From the NCBI GenBank assembly GCA_021404785.1, contig QWHH01000002.1:186001-250000 (forward strand): a stretch of 64,000 bases of DNA, read 5' to 3'. A model generated the notes under the pieces. That model saw nothing but the letters and a program-made list of their open reading frames with translations, had not been told where the DNA came from and did not search any database. Of this stretch, positions 25,488-35,352 are shown piece by piece. The stretch is from Lysobacterales bacterium PRO7. GTDB lineage: Bacteria; Pseudomonadota; Gammaproteobacteria; Xanthomonadales; Rhodanobacteraceae. Every line of letters starts with the position of its first letter. Positions within the stretch are counted from its first letter, which is position 1. A program made the translations under genes and the position numbers.

Positions 25488-28400
25488 CTACCGGATTTTC
25501 GCGCGCGACGCAAAATAACTGTAGTACAGCAACGGAATCACCAGCAGCGTCAGCACGGTGGACACGAGGATGCCGAAGATCAGCGACACCGCCAGACCCT
25601 GGAAAATCGGATCGTCGAGAATGAAGAAGCCGCCGATCATGGCCGCGAGCGCGGTCAGCGCGATGGGTTTTGCGCGCACCGCGGCAGCCTCGATCACCGC
25701 TTCGGCGAGCGGCTGGCCGGCGGCGTGCGCGTGGTCGATGAAATCGATCAGCAGAATCGAATTGCGCACGATGATGCCGGCCAGCGCGATCATGCCGATC
25801 ATCGATGTCGCGGTGAACTGCGCGCCGAGCAGCGCGTGTCCGGGCATGACGCCGATCACGGTCAGCGGAATCGGCGCCATGATGATGAGCGGCACGACAT
25901 AGCTGCGGAACTGGCCGACGACGAGCAGGTAAATCAGCACGAGGCCGACCGAATACGCAAGGCCCATGTCGCGGAAGGTTTCGTAGGTGATCGTCCACTC
26001 GCCGTCCCACTTTACGGCATAGCCGGTGGCGTCGTTCGGCTGGTGGATGAAATTCTGCTCCAGCGCGTGGCCGGCAATCTGGTCGTGGCGCAACGTGCCA
26101 ACCATCGCGAACATGCCGTACAGCGGACTGTCGGTGCGACCGGCGTCGTCGCCGGTGACGTAGGTGTAGGGCAACAGGTCCTTGTGGTAGATCGCCTTTT
26201 CCCAACCGGCCTGGCGCACCTGCACGATTTCCGACAGCGGCACCAGCGCCCCGCCCTTCGCGCGCACGCGCAAGGCCAGCAGCGATTCGAGCGCGGCTTG
26301 GTCGCCGGCGGCAAGACGCAGCCGGATCGGAACGGCGTACTTTGACCGGCCATCCATGAGGTAGGTCGCATCATCGCCGGACGGCGCGGCGCGCAGGCTG
26401 CGTGCGATTTCCTCCTGTGTGACGCCCAGGCGCGCGGCGCGCGCGCGATCGACGACGACAACGTCGCGCGGTGAGTCCGCCTCGACGCTGGTGTCGATGT
26501 CCACGAGGTCCTTGTCGCTGCGGAATTCCTTTTCCAGTCCTAGCGCGACCTTGCGCAGCGTTGCGTAATCCGGGCCGTAGATTTCGGCGACGATCGGCGC
26601 CAGCACCGGCGGCCCGGGCGGCACTTCGACGACCTTCACGGATGCGCCGTAGCGTCCACCGATTTTCGCCAGCGTCGGCCGCACCGCCAGTGCAATTTCG
26701 TGGCTCTGGCGCTTGCGTTCGTGCTTGTCAACGAGGTTGACCTGCAAGTCGCCGTCGATCGGCTCGCTGCGCAGGTAGTACTGGCGCACAAGGCCGTTGA
26801 AGTTGATCGGCGCGGCGGTGCCGGCATACGCCTGATAGTTCGAGACTTCCGGAACGCCATCGAGTGCGTGCGCGAGTTCAGCCAGCACGCGATTTGTCGC
26901 CTGCAACGTGCTGCCTTCGGGCATGTCCACTACGATCTGGAATTCGGACTTGTTGTCGAACGGCAGCATTTTCAGGATCACTGCGCGAAATACGACAAGG
27001 CTTGCCGCGAGCACGACCAGCGCGCCCATGCCGGCGAACAGGATGCGTCGCCGGCGACGACCGCGTCCGGGATCGAGGAACGGCGTCATCAACCGATGGA
27101 ATAGCCGCGACAGTCGGCTCACGCGTGGTGCGCCGCCTTCCTGCACGGGTGCATGCTGCGCGTGACGCAACAATTTCAACGACAGCCACGGCGTGACCAC
27201 CAGCGCGACCGCCAGCGACAACAGCATGCCGGCCGAAGCGTTGATCGGGATCGGGCGCATGTACGGGCCCATCAGCCCGGAGACGAAGGCCATCGGCAAC
27301 AGTGCGGCAATCACCGTGAACGTGGCCAGGATCGTCGGCCCGCCGACTTCGGATACCGCTTCGGGAATCGCCTCGCGCAGGCTGCGCCCGCCGAGCGCCA
27401 TGTGCCGATGGATGTTCTCGACCACGACGATCGCATCATCGACAAGAATGCCGATGGAAAAAATCAGCGCGAACAGCGACACGCGATTGATCGTGAAGCC
27501 CATCGCCCAGGACGCGAACAAGGTCAGCATCAGGGTGATGATGACGGCCACGCCGACCACGATGGCTTCGCGCCAGCCGAGCGTGGCGAGTACTAGCAGC
27601 ACGACCGAAAGCGTCGCGAACAGGAGCTTGTGGATCAGCAGGTCGGCCTTTGCGGTCGAGGTCTGGCCATAGTCGCGCGTCACGGTGACGTGCACGCCGG
27701 ATGGTATCGACAAGCCCTGCAAGGCCGCGACGCGCGCGGCGACAGCCTGCGTGATGTCGGCCGCATTGGTACCGGATTTCTTCGTGATCGCGATCGTAAC
27801 CGCCGGCGCCATGCCGGTCGCCGGGCCGGCCTTGCCGGGCGGCGTGCCGAACCAGGCGTAGCGATTGGGCAGGTCCGCCCCGCGCGTGACTCGCGCGACG
27901 TCGGATACAAACACCGGCTGCCCGTGCGCAAGGCCGATCACGAGTTGCGAAACCTCGTCGGCATCGGCGAGAAAAGTGCCGGCCGTGAGCGGCGTGTCGC
28001 GATTGCCATCCACGCGCGCACCGGCTTGCTGCACGAAATTCGCCGCCTTGAGCGTGCGGTCCACGTCATCGAGTGCGAGTCCGTACGCGGCGAGTTTCGC
28101 CGCGTCCAGTTCGACGATGACGGTGCGATCCGGCGCGCCGATCGTGTACACGTCGCGCGTACCGGGCACGTGCTTGAGATCGGTTTCCAACGTGTGCGCG
28201 ACGGCGGCAAGGTCGACTGGAGTCGCGCTGTCGCTCCACAACGTCAGCGCCATCACCGGCACATCGTCGATACCCATCGCGCGGATCAGCGGCTGGCCGA
28301 CGCCGAGGTCGGCCGGCCACAGGTTGCGGTTCTGCATCACCTGGTTGTACAGGCGCACGAGCGCGGTCTGGCGCGGCACGCCGACCTGGTATTCGACGGT

Positions 28401-28697
28401 CAGCAAGGCCATGCCCGGGCGGCTGACCGAATAGACGTGTTTCAATCCATCGATGCCGGACAAGACCTGTTCGAGCGGTACGGCGACGAGGTTTTCGACG
28501 TCGGCGACATCGGCGCCGGGAAACGGCACGCTCACGTTCGCCATGGTCACGTCGATCTGCGGTTCTTCCTCGCGCGGCGTGATCAGCATCGCGGCGATGC
28601 CGAGCAGCAGTGCGGTCAGCGCCAGGATCGGCGTGAGCGGATGCTGCTGGAAGGCGCGCGCGATGCGTCCGGAAAACCCGAGGCGCACATCGGTCAC
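25488..28697 (-). CDS. RND-family efflux permease (AcrB-like)
   Basis: 1069 residues, inner-membrane proton-driven transporter with 12 membrane segments in two homologous halves. The proton-relay helix GILVDDAIVVVENIHRH carries the two aspartates, and the N-terminus has the typical single membrane helix followed by a large periplasmic loop. The sequence (PREEEPQIDVTMANV) resembles the HAE/unclassified RND proteins found with sulfide or metal response genes rather than the drug pump AcrB. It overlaps its adaptor gene upstream by 4 bases and ends the sulfide-response operon. Substrate unknown. Confidence 0.93.
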   Translation of the reverse strand: MTDVRLGFSGRIARAFQQHPLTPILALTALLLGIAAMLITPREEEPQIDVTMANVSVPFPGADVADVENLVAVPLEQVLSGIDGLKHVYSVSRPGMALLTVEYQVGVPRQTALVRLYNQVMQNRNLWPADLGVGQPLIRAMGIDDVPVMALTLWSDSATPVDLAAVAHTLETDLKHVPGTRDVYTIGAPDRTVIVELDAAKLAAYGLALDDVDRTLKAANFVQQAGARVDGNRDTPLTAGTFLADADEVSQLVIGLAHGQPVFVSDVARVTRGADLPNRYAWFGTPPGKAGPATGMAPAVTIAITKKSGTNAADITQAVAARVAALQGLSIPSGVHVTVTRDYGQTSTAKADLLIHKLLFATLSVVLLVLATLGWREAIVVGVAVIITLMLTLFASWAMGFTINRVSLFALIFSIGILVDDAIVVVENIHRHMALGGRSLREAIPEAVSEVGGPTILATFTVIAALLPMAFVSGLMGPYMRPIPINASAGMLLSLAVALVVTPWLSLKLLRHAQHAPVQEGGAPRVSRLSRLFHRLMTPFLDPGRGRRRRRILFAGMGALVVLAASLVVFRAVILKMLPFDNKSEFQIVVDMPEGSTLQATNRVLAELAHALDGVPEVSNYQAYAGTAAPINFNGLVRQYYLRSEPIDGDLQVNLVDKHERKRQSHEIALAVRPTLAKIGGRYGASVKVVEVPPGPPVLAPIVAEIYGPDYATLRKVALGLEKEFRSDKDLVDIDTSVEADSPRDVVVVDRARAARLGVTQEEIARSLRAAPSGDDATYLMDGRSKYAVPIRLRLAAGDQAALESLLALRVRAKGGALVPLSEIVQVRQAGWEKAIYHKDLLPYTYVTGDDAGRTDSPLYGMFAMVGTLRHDQIAGHALEQNFIHQPNDATGYAVKWDGEWTITYETFRDMGLAYSVGLVLIYLLVVGQFRSYVVPLIIMAPIPLTVIGVMPGHALLGAQFTATSMIGMIALAGIIVRNSILLIDFIDHAHAAGQPLAEAVIEAAAVRAKPIALTALAAMIGGFFILDDPIFQGLAVSLIFGILVSTVLTLLVIPLLYYSYFASRAKIR

Positions 28698-29797
28698 GGC
28701 GCGCGCTTCCCGGCATGCTGTTCGACGAGCCAGCGCGCGGCGGCCACCGGATCGCTGGCCACATGCTCGCCGGCGGCAAGGCCTGCCAGCACGTCGATGG
28801 CGCCGCCATGCCGATGGCCAAGTCGCAACTGGCGCAGGCTTACCGTGTTGTCTGCGCCGATTACGTAGACGCCATCAAGTTCGCCGCGCTGTACCAGTGC
28901 CGTAACCGGAATCGCTAGCCGCGCCGCGGCGTCTGCGGCAAAACCCACCTTGACGGTCATGCCCGGCCACAGGCCGACGGCGCCCGCCGGAACTGCAACG
29001 CGCACGCGGAACGTGTGCGTCGTGGCATCTGCCGTTGGCAACACCGTGACATCGGCTGCAGCGATTCGCCGCGCGCCGCCATCTAGGATGAGTGTCGCTA
29101 CCGGGTGCTGGCGCACGGCTTCGACGGTGCTTTGCGGGATCGTCACTTCCACGCGCAAAGCATCAAGTGCCGCCAAAGCCAGCAAGGGCTGCGGCTGCGG
29201 CGGACCGGATTGCACGGCCTGCCCGACTTCGACATAGCGCTGCGTGACGACGCCGGCGAACGGCGCGCGCACGATCGTGTAGTCGGCTTGCTGGCCGGCG
29301 CTGCGCAACTGCGCCTGCGCGGCGGCCAGCGCGGCCTGGGCTGCATCGCGCCGCGCCGTGGCTTGATCGAAGTCGGCGCGCGACACCAATTTGCGCGCAT
29401 AGATGTCATCGATGCGTTTGTAGTTCGCTTGCGCTTCATCGAACGCCGCGCGCGCAGAGGCGACGGATGCCTGCGCGCTGCGCTGGGCGGAGCTTTGCTC
29501 GACATCGGTGAAGCGCACCAGCACATCGCCCTTGGCGACGCGATCGCCGATGTCGACCGGCAGTTCCTTCACGCGCGCATTGGTCTGCGCGGCGAGCTTG
29601 GTTTCGTTGACCGCCTCGACGACACCGTCCCAGGCCTGCTCGCGCGGCGCTTCGTCACTGGCAACAATAAACATCGCCAGCGATGATGGCGCGAGCGGCT
29701 TGGGTGCCGCCGGCTCACGCCCGCATGCGGCAAGCAGTGCGAGCGCCGCCAGCGGCGCGGCCCAGCGCCGTGCCGTGAATGTCACGGGCGGTCGCAT
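28694..29797 (-). CDS. RND membrane-fusion (periplasmic adaptor) lipoprotein
   Basis: 367 residues. Signal peptide with lipobox LLAAC, cysteine at about residue 25. The HlyD/AcrA layout is clear: lipoyl half (AQTNARVKELPVDIGDRVAKGDVLVRF), coiled-coil hairpin (SARAAFDEAQANYKRID...), second lipoyl half (YTIVRAPFAGVVTQRYVEVGQAV) and beta-barrel. It joins the inner-membrane pump to an outer-membrane channel; no channel gene is in this operon. It starts within the stop codon of the DUF302 gene (TGATG) and overlaps the pump gene by 4 bases. Confidence 0.93.
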   Translation of the reverse strand: MRPPVTFTARRWAAPLAALALLAACGREPAAPKPLAPSSLAMFIVASDEAPREQAWDGVVEAVNETKLAAQTNARVKELPVDIGDRVAKGDVLVRFTDVEQSSAQRSAQASVASARAAFDEAQANYKRIDDIYARKLVSRADFDQATARRDAAQAALAAAQAQLRSAGQQADYTIVRAPFAGVVTQRYVEVGQAVQSGPPQPQPLLALAALDALRVEVTIPQSTVEAVRQHPVATLILDGGARRIAAADVTVLPTADATTHTFRVRVAVPAGAVGLWPGMTVKVGFAADAAARLAIPVTALVQRGELDGVYVIGADNTVSLRQLRLGHRHGGAIDVLAGLAAGEHVASDPVAAARWLVEQHAGKRAP

Positions 29798-30180
29798 CAC
29801 GTAGCCTCGTCGATCATGCGCCGCGTGGCCGCATCAACCTCGGACGCAATCGCGGACAAATTGGGATCGTCGGACAGCATCGCCAACATTGCTCGTGGCG
29901 CGATCATGCCGAGCTTTGTCTTGCCGCCTTCGGTATAGACCGAGATCCGGCACGGCAGCGCCATGTTGAGCTTCATGTCGGCCGCCAGTACGCCGGCAGC
30001 CTGGCGCGGATTGCACACCTCGAACACCTTGCACTCGCCGACGAAATCCTGGCCCTTGCTGCGCAGCGTGGCGCCGAGGTCGTGCACGTGCAACACGCCG
30101 AACTGGTGGCGTTTGACCGCGGCGTCGAGGTCTTCGACGGCCTTGGCGAAGGGTTTGGCGGATTCAACGATGTAGTACAC
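29797..30180 (-). CDS. DUF302 protein
   Basis: 127 residues, GTG start with GGAG 7 bases upstream. DUF302 proteins (VYYIVESAKPFAKAVEDLDAAVKRHQFGVLHVHDLGATLRSKG...) have a TT1751-like alpha/beta fold; role unknown, often next to sulfur-handling or efflux genes. A cysteine pair region (ECKVFEVCNP) is conserved in the family. It lies in the operon between the YgaP-like membrane protein and the adaptor lipoprotein and has no signal peptide. Confidence 0.88.
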   Translation of the reverse strand: MYYIVESAKPFAKAVEDLDAAVKRHQFGVLHVHDLGATLRSKGQDFVGECKVFEVCNPRQAAGVLAADMKLNMALPCRISVYTEGGKTKLGMIAPRAMLAMLSDDPNLSAIASEVDAATRRMIDEAT

Positions 30181-30210
30181 GACTGCGCTCCCGGTAACGG
30201 TGAATTCGAC

Positions 30211-30417
30211 TCAGCGCGGAAACGCACTGCCCGGCGCGACGCCGAAGCGGCGCAGGATCTTCGCCAGCGGGCAGAAACCGGAGAACGAAGCCTGCAACAG
30301 GTTCACGCCGACGAATAGCGCCAGCAGCAGCCACCACGATGAGACGTAATAGGTCAGCAGCACGCTGACAATGACCATGCTGCCGGCAAAACGCATTACC
30401 AGACGATCGACGTTCAT
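30211..30417 (-). CDS. DUF2892 membrane protein (YgaP transmembrane-domain-like)
   Basis: 68 residues, ATG with GGAGG 7 bases upstream. It begins [21 protein letters not shown] and has two membrane helices followed by [14 protein letters not shown], the signature of the small domain fused to rhodanese in E. coli YgaP. Here the rhodanese part is absent. It probably functions with the persulfide enzymes of this cluster. Confidence 0.9.
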   Translation of the reverse strand: MNVDRLVMRFAGSMVIVSVLLTYYVSSWWLLLALFVGVNLLQASFSGFCPLAKILRRFGVAPGSAFPR

Positions 30418-30463
30418 TGCATTTCCTCCAGGTGACTCATCGAATACTTTGCCGTGCGGACGA

Positions 30464-31015
30464 TCAGCTCGCGCGCCGCGGCAGCATGCGCAACAGTGTG
30501 TCGTCACGCACGAAATAGTGGTGGTACAGGGCGGCCACGGCGTGCAGGCCAATCAGCCAGTAGCCGATATTGCCGATGGTTTCATGGACTTCCTCGAGCT
30601 GGTGGCCGAGATCCTTGTCGGGCGCGAGCAGCGCCGGGAATTCCAGGCCAAAGAACGGAACCGGTTTGCCCTGCGCGCTGAGCGTGAGCCAGCCGAGCAA
30701 CGGCATCGCGATCAGGAACAGCCACAAGGCGAGGTGCACCAATTTGGCCAGGAGGTGCTGCCACGCCGGCGGTGTCGGCGTGATCGGCGGGATGCGGTAA
30801 ACGGCCAGCGCCGCCAGGCGCACGAACACCAGTCCGAATATCACCAGCCCCAGCATGTTGTGCCACATCTTCATCGCTTCGCGCCCGTCACTGCCGCGCG
30901 GAAAGATGTCGCGGAACTCGATCAGGGCATACACGGCGACGATCAGCAGCAAGGTGAGCCAATGCACGCTGATCGAAAGTGCGCTGTAGCGGTTGCGGTT
31001 GGTCGTGGCGATCAT
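30464..31015 (-). CDS. Cytochrome b561 family protein
   Basis: 183 residues, four membrane helices with histidines placed to bind two b-type hemes ([41 protein letters not shown]). Such proteins move electrons between quinone and other carriers in the inner membrane. In this operon it follows the sulfide:quinone oxidoreductase gene and could pass electrons from sulfide oxidation; this is inferred from position only. Confidence 0.92.
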   Translation of the reverse strand: MIATTNRNRYSALSISVHWLTLLLIVAVYALIEFRDIFPRGSDGREAMKMWHNMLGLVIFGLVFVRLAALAVYRIPPITPTPPAWQHLLAKLVHLALWLFLIAMPLLGWLTLSAQGKPVPFFGLEFPALLAPDKDLGHQLEEVHETIGNIGYWLIGLHAVAALYHHYFVRDDTLLRMLPRRAS

Positions 31016-31075
31016 CGGTCGTTTCCTCGACGGGTTGCTGAAACCGGCACAGGCCGGACTGGCTGGAATCCCGTG

Positions 31076-32362
31076 TCAGCGCGCTGCACTGCCGGGTTTG
31101 ATTCGTTCGATCCCGAGCATCTTCATGATCGATTTCTCGTAAAAGGGTTCCGCGCTGCCGGATTTCACCTTGCGCAGATAGTATTTCTCGAACGCGACCT
31201 TGGCCAAATGCACCCATTTGCCTTCCTTGGTCCAGGTCGTATTGCGCGGCGGGATCTGCGGTAATGCGACGAACGCCATGCCGGTGTCGCCCATGTCCGC
31301 CAGGCACAGTGCGTTCCAGGTCGCCTCGGCCGTGCCATCCTTGCCCACGATCGCGGCCTGGATGTTCGCGGCGATCGCGCTGACCATCGATTCGATCATC
31401 AATCCGGTCTTGGGCGCGCCGACCGGTATCGGCGTCGGCTCGATCGGCGGGATCGCGACGCACACGCCCGCGGCGAACACGTTCGGGTATTTCGGATTGC
31501 GCTGATGCTTGTCGATCAGCACGAAGCCCTTCGGGTTTACCAGTCCTTCCAGCCCCTGGATCGCATTGACGCCGGCGAACGCGGGAATGATCATCGAGTA
31601 GCGGAACGGCACGGTGTGTTCCTGCTCAAGCTTGCCATGCCGGTCGAGTTCCTCGACCACCATTTCGCCAGCACGGACTTCCTTGACACGTGCGTTCGCG
31701 ATCCAGCGGATGTGGCGGTCGCGCAGTTCCTTCTCCAGCATGCCCTTGGAATCGCCAACGCCACCGAGGCCCATGTGGCCGATGTACGGCTCGGGCGTCA
31801 CGAAGGTCATCGGCACCTTGTCGCGTAGCTTGCGCCGGCGCAGATCGGTGTCGATGATCATCGCCGTTTCATAGGCTGGGCCGTAACAACTCGCACCCGG
31901 CGCGGCGCCGACCACGATCGGCCCCGGATCGTCGAGGAATTTCTGGTACGCCGACCAGGCGCGTTCGGCATGCGCCGTCGTGCAAACCGACTGGGTGAAG
32001 CCGTCTGGTCCCAGGCCCGGCACCTGTTCGAACGCGAGGCGAGCGCCGGTAGTGATCGCCAGGTAGTCGTAGTCCACGTGCTTGCCGTTGGCAAGCGCGA
32101 TCTGGTTCCGGTCCGGATGCACGGACATGGCCGCGCTGTCGATGAACTCGATCCCGCGCCGCGCCATCACCGGCGCAAGCTCGACCTGAACCTCATCACC
32201 CTTGCGCCAACCCACGGCGACCCATGGATTCGACGGGATGAAGGAAAACTTCGATCCATCGCCAATGACCGTAATCGTGTGCTCGGGAGCGAGCCGCTGG
32301 CGCAACTCGTAAGCCAGACTCGTGCCGCCAATTCCCGCGCCCAGTATCGCCACTCTTGCCAT
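31076..32362 (-). CDS. sqr: Sulfide:quinone oxidoreductase
   Basis: 428 residues from the ATG giving MARVAILGAGIGGTSLAYEL, an FAD-binding Rossmann start. Cysteines C127, C159 and C353 fall at nearly the positions of the three redox cysteines of known SQRs (128, 160, 356 in Acidithiobacillus), which argues for true SQR activity rather than only an NADH dehydrogenase-like fold. It oxidises sulfide to persulfide/sulfane sulfur and reduces quinone at the membrane. It heads the operon divergent from the ArsR repressor and is preceded by a promoter overlapping the operator at 32437. Confidence 0.88.
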   Translation of the reverse strand: MARVAILGAGIGGTSLAYELRQRLAPEHTITVIGDGSKFSFIPSNPWVAVGWRKGDEVQVELAPVMARRGIEFIDSAAMSVHPDRNQIALANGKHVDYDYLAITTGARLAFEQVPGLGPDGFTQSVCTTAHAERAWSAYQKFLDDPGPIVVGAAPGASCYGPAYETAMIIDTDLRRRKLRDKVPMTFVTPEPYIGHMGLGGVGDSKGMLEKELRDRHIRWIANARVKEVRAGEMVVEELDRHGKLEQEHTVPFRYSMIIPAFAGVNAIQGLEGLVNPKGFVLIDKHQRNPKYPNVFAAGVCVAIPPIEPTPIPVGAPKTGLMIESMVSAIAANIQAAIVGKDGTAEATWNALCLADMGDTGMAFVALPQIPPRNTTWTKEGKWVHLAKVAFEKYYLRKVKSGSAEPFYEKSIMKMLGIERIKPGSAAR

Positions 32363-32436
32363 GATCATGCCCTCCCGGATCTACGTGGAACATCTGCCAG
32401 CGCGGCTATGTCCGCCACTCGAGTTACTTCCTTGTT

Positions 32437-32469
32437 TTCTAATTTAGCATTTGCTATATTAGAAATCAA
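32437..32469. promoter_or_regulatory. BigR/SqrR-type operator over the divergent sqr promoter
   Basis: Near-perfect palindrome: TTCTAATTTAGCAT (32437-32450) against TTGCTATATTAGAA (32451-32464), two mismatches. AT-rich dyads with TCTAAT/ATTAGA arms are the known BigR target type. On the minus strand TTGATT (32464-32469) and TAAATT (32441-32446), 17 bp apart, form a promoter for sqr buried in the operator. The plus-strand promoter for the repressor probably overlaps too. Confidence 0.8.
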
Positions 32470-32526
32470 GTACCTGATATGCGATAGTTGCCTCGTACAG
32501 AGTCCATCCGGACCAGGATCGATGCC

Positions 32527-32877
32527 ATGACCAGGGTCAAGATGCGCGCCGACGACAAGGGCGCCGCTGCAATGACGGCGCACGCCGATACGGCGTCACG
32601 CCTGCTCAAATCCATAGCCAACGCACAGCGCTTGCGCATCTTGTGCCTGCTGGCCGCGGGTGAACGCAATGTCGGCGAATTGAACGAACTGCTCGACTTG
32701 AGCCAATCGGCGTTGTCACAACACCTGGCGCGCTTGCGCGACGACGGTCTGGTGACGACACGCCGCGAAGCGCAGACAATCCATTACCGGCTGGCGGAAG
32801 GGCCGGTTCGCCAGATCATCAAGACCTTGTATGGCATCTATTGCGCTGCACCAGGGCGTGCCCGCACCGCGCGCTGA
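32527..32877 (+). CDS. bigR: ArsR-family persulfide-responsive repressor (BigR/SqrR type)
   Basis: 116 residues, winged helix (residues about 22-90; LDLSQSALSQHLARLRDDGLVTTRREAQTIHYRL). Cysteines C40 (RLRILCLL) and C106 (LYGIYCAAP) match the redox-switch pair of SqrR (C41/C107) and BigR, which form a tetrasulfide bridge on persulfide and release DNA. AGGA precedes the chosen ATG; a TTG 13 codons earlier was rejected. Its targets are evidently the operator just upstream and thus sqr operon and its own gene. Confidence 0.92.
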   Translation: MTRVKMRADDKGAAAMTAHADTASRLLKSIANAQRLRILCLLAAGERNVGELNELLDLSQSALSQHLARLRDDGLVTTRREAQTIHYRLAEGPVRQIIKTLYGIYCAAPGRARTAR

Positions 32878-32880
32878 GGA

Positions 32881-33774
32881 CTAATTCACGCCAAGCCGGT
32901 TCAGTGGCAAGCGCAGATAGCGAACGCCATCTGCATCCGTTTCGGGCAGGCGCCCGCCGCGGATGTTGACTTGCAGCGCCGGCAGGATCAGGCGCGGCAT
33001 GGAAAGCGTGGCGTCGCGCGCGCGGCGCAATTCAACGTATCCGGATTCGGAGGTTGCACCGCGAACGTGCGGATTGGATTCGCGCTGCGCGGCGATCGAG
33101 GTCAGCGCCACCGGCGCGCGCGTCGCCGGCGGATAGTCATGGCAGAGGAACAGCCGCGTATCCGGCGGCAATGCAAGAATTCGGCGGATCGAAGCGTAGA
33201 GTTGCGCGGCATCGCCGCCGGGAAAATCCGTGCGCGCGCTGCCGGTTTCCGGCGCGAACAAGGTATCGCCGATGAATGCGGCGTCGCCGACGAGATAGGT
33301 CAGGCTGTCGCCCGTGTGGCCGGGCGTGGCCATGACGCGGCACTGCAGCGCGCCGATCGCAAATCCATCGCCATCGTCGAACAGGCGGTCGAACTGGCGG
33401 CCGTCGGCGATGAATTCATCACCAAGTCCGAACAGTTTCTTGAAGTGCGCCTGCACGCCGACGATGCCGCGGCCGATGGCGAGCGTGGCGTTGAGCGTAT
33501 CGCGCAAATAACCGCCCGCGCTCAGGTGATCGGCGTGGGCGTGGGTTTCCAGAATCCAGGTCACACGCAGATTGCGCTCACGCACGAACGACAGGATCGC
33601 ATCAGCGAATGCGGTCGATGTACGCGCCGCCGCCGCGTCGTAGTCGAGGACCGGATCGATGATCGCCGCCGTGCCTCCGCCGCGATCAAAGACCACATGT
33701 GTGAACGTGTTGGTGTCCTTGTGAAAAAAACTCTCGACCAATGGTGCTGGATTCGACTCGGTCATGCGCGGCAT
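32881..33774 (-). CDS. blh: MBL-fold persulfide dioxygenase-like hydrolase (Blh/ETHE1 type)
   Basis: 297 residues. The metal site motif THAHADH (about residue 97) and later histidines (ATPGHTGDS; LCHDYPP) are those of the ETHE1/Blh group, mononuclear iron enzymes oxidising glutathione persulfide to sulfite. In BigR systems the Blh protein acts next to the repressor. The gene converges with bigR, 3 bases between stops, so it is transcribed from its own promoter upstream near phoU's end. A second ATG three codons in is possible. Confidence 0.92.
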   Translation of the reverse strand: MPRMTESNPAPLVESFFHKDTNTFTHVVFDRGGGTAAIIDPVLDYDAAAARTSTAFADAILSFVRERNLRVTWILETHAHADHLSAGGYLRDTLNATLAIGRGIVGVQAHFKKLFGLGDEFIADGRQFDRLFDDGDGFAIGALQCRVMATPGHTGDSLTYLVGDAAFIGDTLFAPETGSARTDFPGGDAAQLYASIRRILALPPDTRLFLCHDYPPATRAPVALTSIAAQRESNPHVRGATSESGYVELRRARDATLSMPRLILPALQVNIRGGRLPETDADGVRYLRLPLNRLGVN

Positions 33775-33811
33775 CCGGGTTCCCGATGGCGCATTGTGCT
33801 ACGAATCGGAT

Positions 33812-34528
33812 TCAGCCGCCCAGCTTTGGCATCACCGGCTCGGCGGTGACATCACCCTTGCGGCGGGGCGTCTGCAACGGCTCGCCGGTCACCGCATACC
33901 AGACGTTCTCGGCGATATTGGTGGCGTGGTCGCCGATGCGCTCGATGTTCTTGGCCATGAACAGAAGGTGCGTGCACGCCGTGATGCTGCGCGGGTCTTC
34001 CATCATGTAGGTGAGCAGTTCGCGGAACAGGCCGGTGTAGGCCTCATCCAGGTGAACATCTTCTTCCCACACTTCATGCGCTTTCTGTGCATCGCGGCTG
34101 TTATACGCCACGAGGACCTTGCGCACCGCCGCGACGGCGAGATCCGACAAGCGGCGCAGTCCGCGCGCCGGCGCCACCGGCGCCACCATCGACAGCGGAA
34201 TCGAACGCTTGGCCACGTTCGCGGCATAGTCGCCGATGCGTTCGATGTCGGCGGCGATGCGCAACGCGGCGAATACCTCGCGCAGGTCGCGCGCCATCGG
34301 CGCGCGCAGCGCAAGCAGGCGCACCACGTCGTGGCTGGTTTCGTGTTCAAGCGCGTCGATGGCGTCGTCGTTGTCGACAATGCGTTGCGCCGCGCGTTCG
34401 TCGCGGCGCTCGACCACGTCAATCGCTGCTTCGAGCTGGCTTGCGGCCAGTTCGCCCATGCGCACGATCTCGGCAGTTAGGCGCGCGAGTTCGGCGTCGT
34501 AACTCTTGATGGTGTGTTCGTTGCCCAT
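33812..34528 (-). CDS. phoU: Phosphate transport regulator PhoU
   Basis: 238 residues, two copies of a three-helix bundle with metal-binding E/DxxxD motifs (IERIGDYAANVAK; IERIGDHATNIAENV). It links the PstSCAB transporter to PhoR and keeps the Pho regulon off when phosphate is plentiful. Last gene of the pst operon, 14 bases after pstB. Confidence 0.97.
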   Translation of the reverse strand: MGNEHTIKSYDAELARLTAEIVRMGELAASQLEAAIDVVERRDERAAQRIVDNDDAIDALEHETSHDVVRLLALRAPMARDLREVFAALRIAADIERIGDYAANVAKRSIPLSMVAPVAPARGLRRLSDLAVAAVRKVLVAYNSRDAQKAHEVWEEDVHLDEAYTGLFRELLTYMMEDPRSITACTHLLFMAKNIERIGDHATNIAENVWYAVTGEPLQTPRRKGDVTAEPVMPKLGG

Positions 34529-34542
34529 ATTGGTGTCCTCGA

Positions 34543-35352
34543 TTAACCGAACCTGCCCGTGATGTAATCCTCGGTCTGCTTCTTGTCCGGTTTGGTGAAA
34601 ATCTTTTCGGTATTGCCGAATTCGATCAATTCGCCCATGTACATGAATGCTGTCTCGTCGGACACGCGCGCTGCCTGCTGCATGTTGTGGGTGACGATGA
34701 CGATGGTGTAATCCTTCTTCAGCTCCTCGATCAGCTGCTCGATACGCCCGGTCGCGATGGGATCGAGCGCCGAAGTCGGCTCATCGAGCAACAGGACCTG
34801 CGGACGCAGCGCGATGCCGCGCGCGATGCACAGGCGCTGCTGCTGGCCGCCGGAAAGCCCCAGCGCGCTTTTCTTCATCTTGTCCTTGACCTCGTCCCAC
34901 AACGCGGCCGCCCGCAGGGCCTGTTCGACGCGTTCGTCCATGCGCGGGCGCGACAGGGTTTCGTGATGGCGGATGCCGTACGCGACGTTCTCGTAGATCG
35001 TCATCGGAAACGGCACCGGCTTCTGGAACACCATGCCGACCTTGCTGCGCAGGCGATTGAGCGAATAACCCGGGTCGAGGATGTTCTCGCCGTCCAGCAA
35101 CACCGCGCCGTCGGCGCGCTGTTTCGGATAGATCGCATAGATGCGGTTGAAGACGCGCAGCAGGGTCGACTTGCCGCACCCGGACGGCCCGATGATCGCG
35201 GTGACCTTGCGCTCGGAGATATCCATGTGGATGTTCCGCACCGCGTGGATATCGTGGTAGTGGAAATCCAGGCCGCGCACGGCGATCTTGACGCGGGTCG
35301 CGTCTGCCGGCTGCTGCAGGACGGATTGCACGGCGGTGGCAAGGTCATTCAT
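34543..35352 (-). CDS. pstB: Phosphate ABC transporter ATP-binding protein PstB
   Basis: 269 residues from [11 protein letters not shown]. Walker [10 protein letters not shown], signature LSGGQQQR, Walker [13 protein letters not shown] and the H-loop [12 protein letters not shown] are intact; the PstB-specific [18 protein letters not shown] is present. Energises phosphate import through PstC/PstA. Its start overlaps the pstA stop by 8 bases. Confidence 0.98.
   Translation of the reverse strand: MNDLATAVQSVLQQPADATRVKIAVRGLDFHYHDIHAVRNIHMDISERKVTAIIGPSGCGKSTLLRVFNRIYAIYPKQRADGAVLLDGENILDPGYSLNRLRSKVGMVFQKPVPFPMTIYENVAYGIRHHETLSRPRMDERVEQALRAAALWDEVKDKMKKSALGLSGGQQQRLCIARGIALRPQVLLLDEPTSALDPIATGRIEQLIEELKKDYTIVIVTHNMQQAARVSDETAFMYMGELIEFGNTEKIFTKPDKKQTEDYITGRFG

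Noticed and set aside
24946-26205. 419-codon reading of cinA extended upstream
   Set aside because: The upstream part is the antisense/alternate frame of the RND permease; the 168-residue CinA domain starts at its own ATG.
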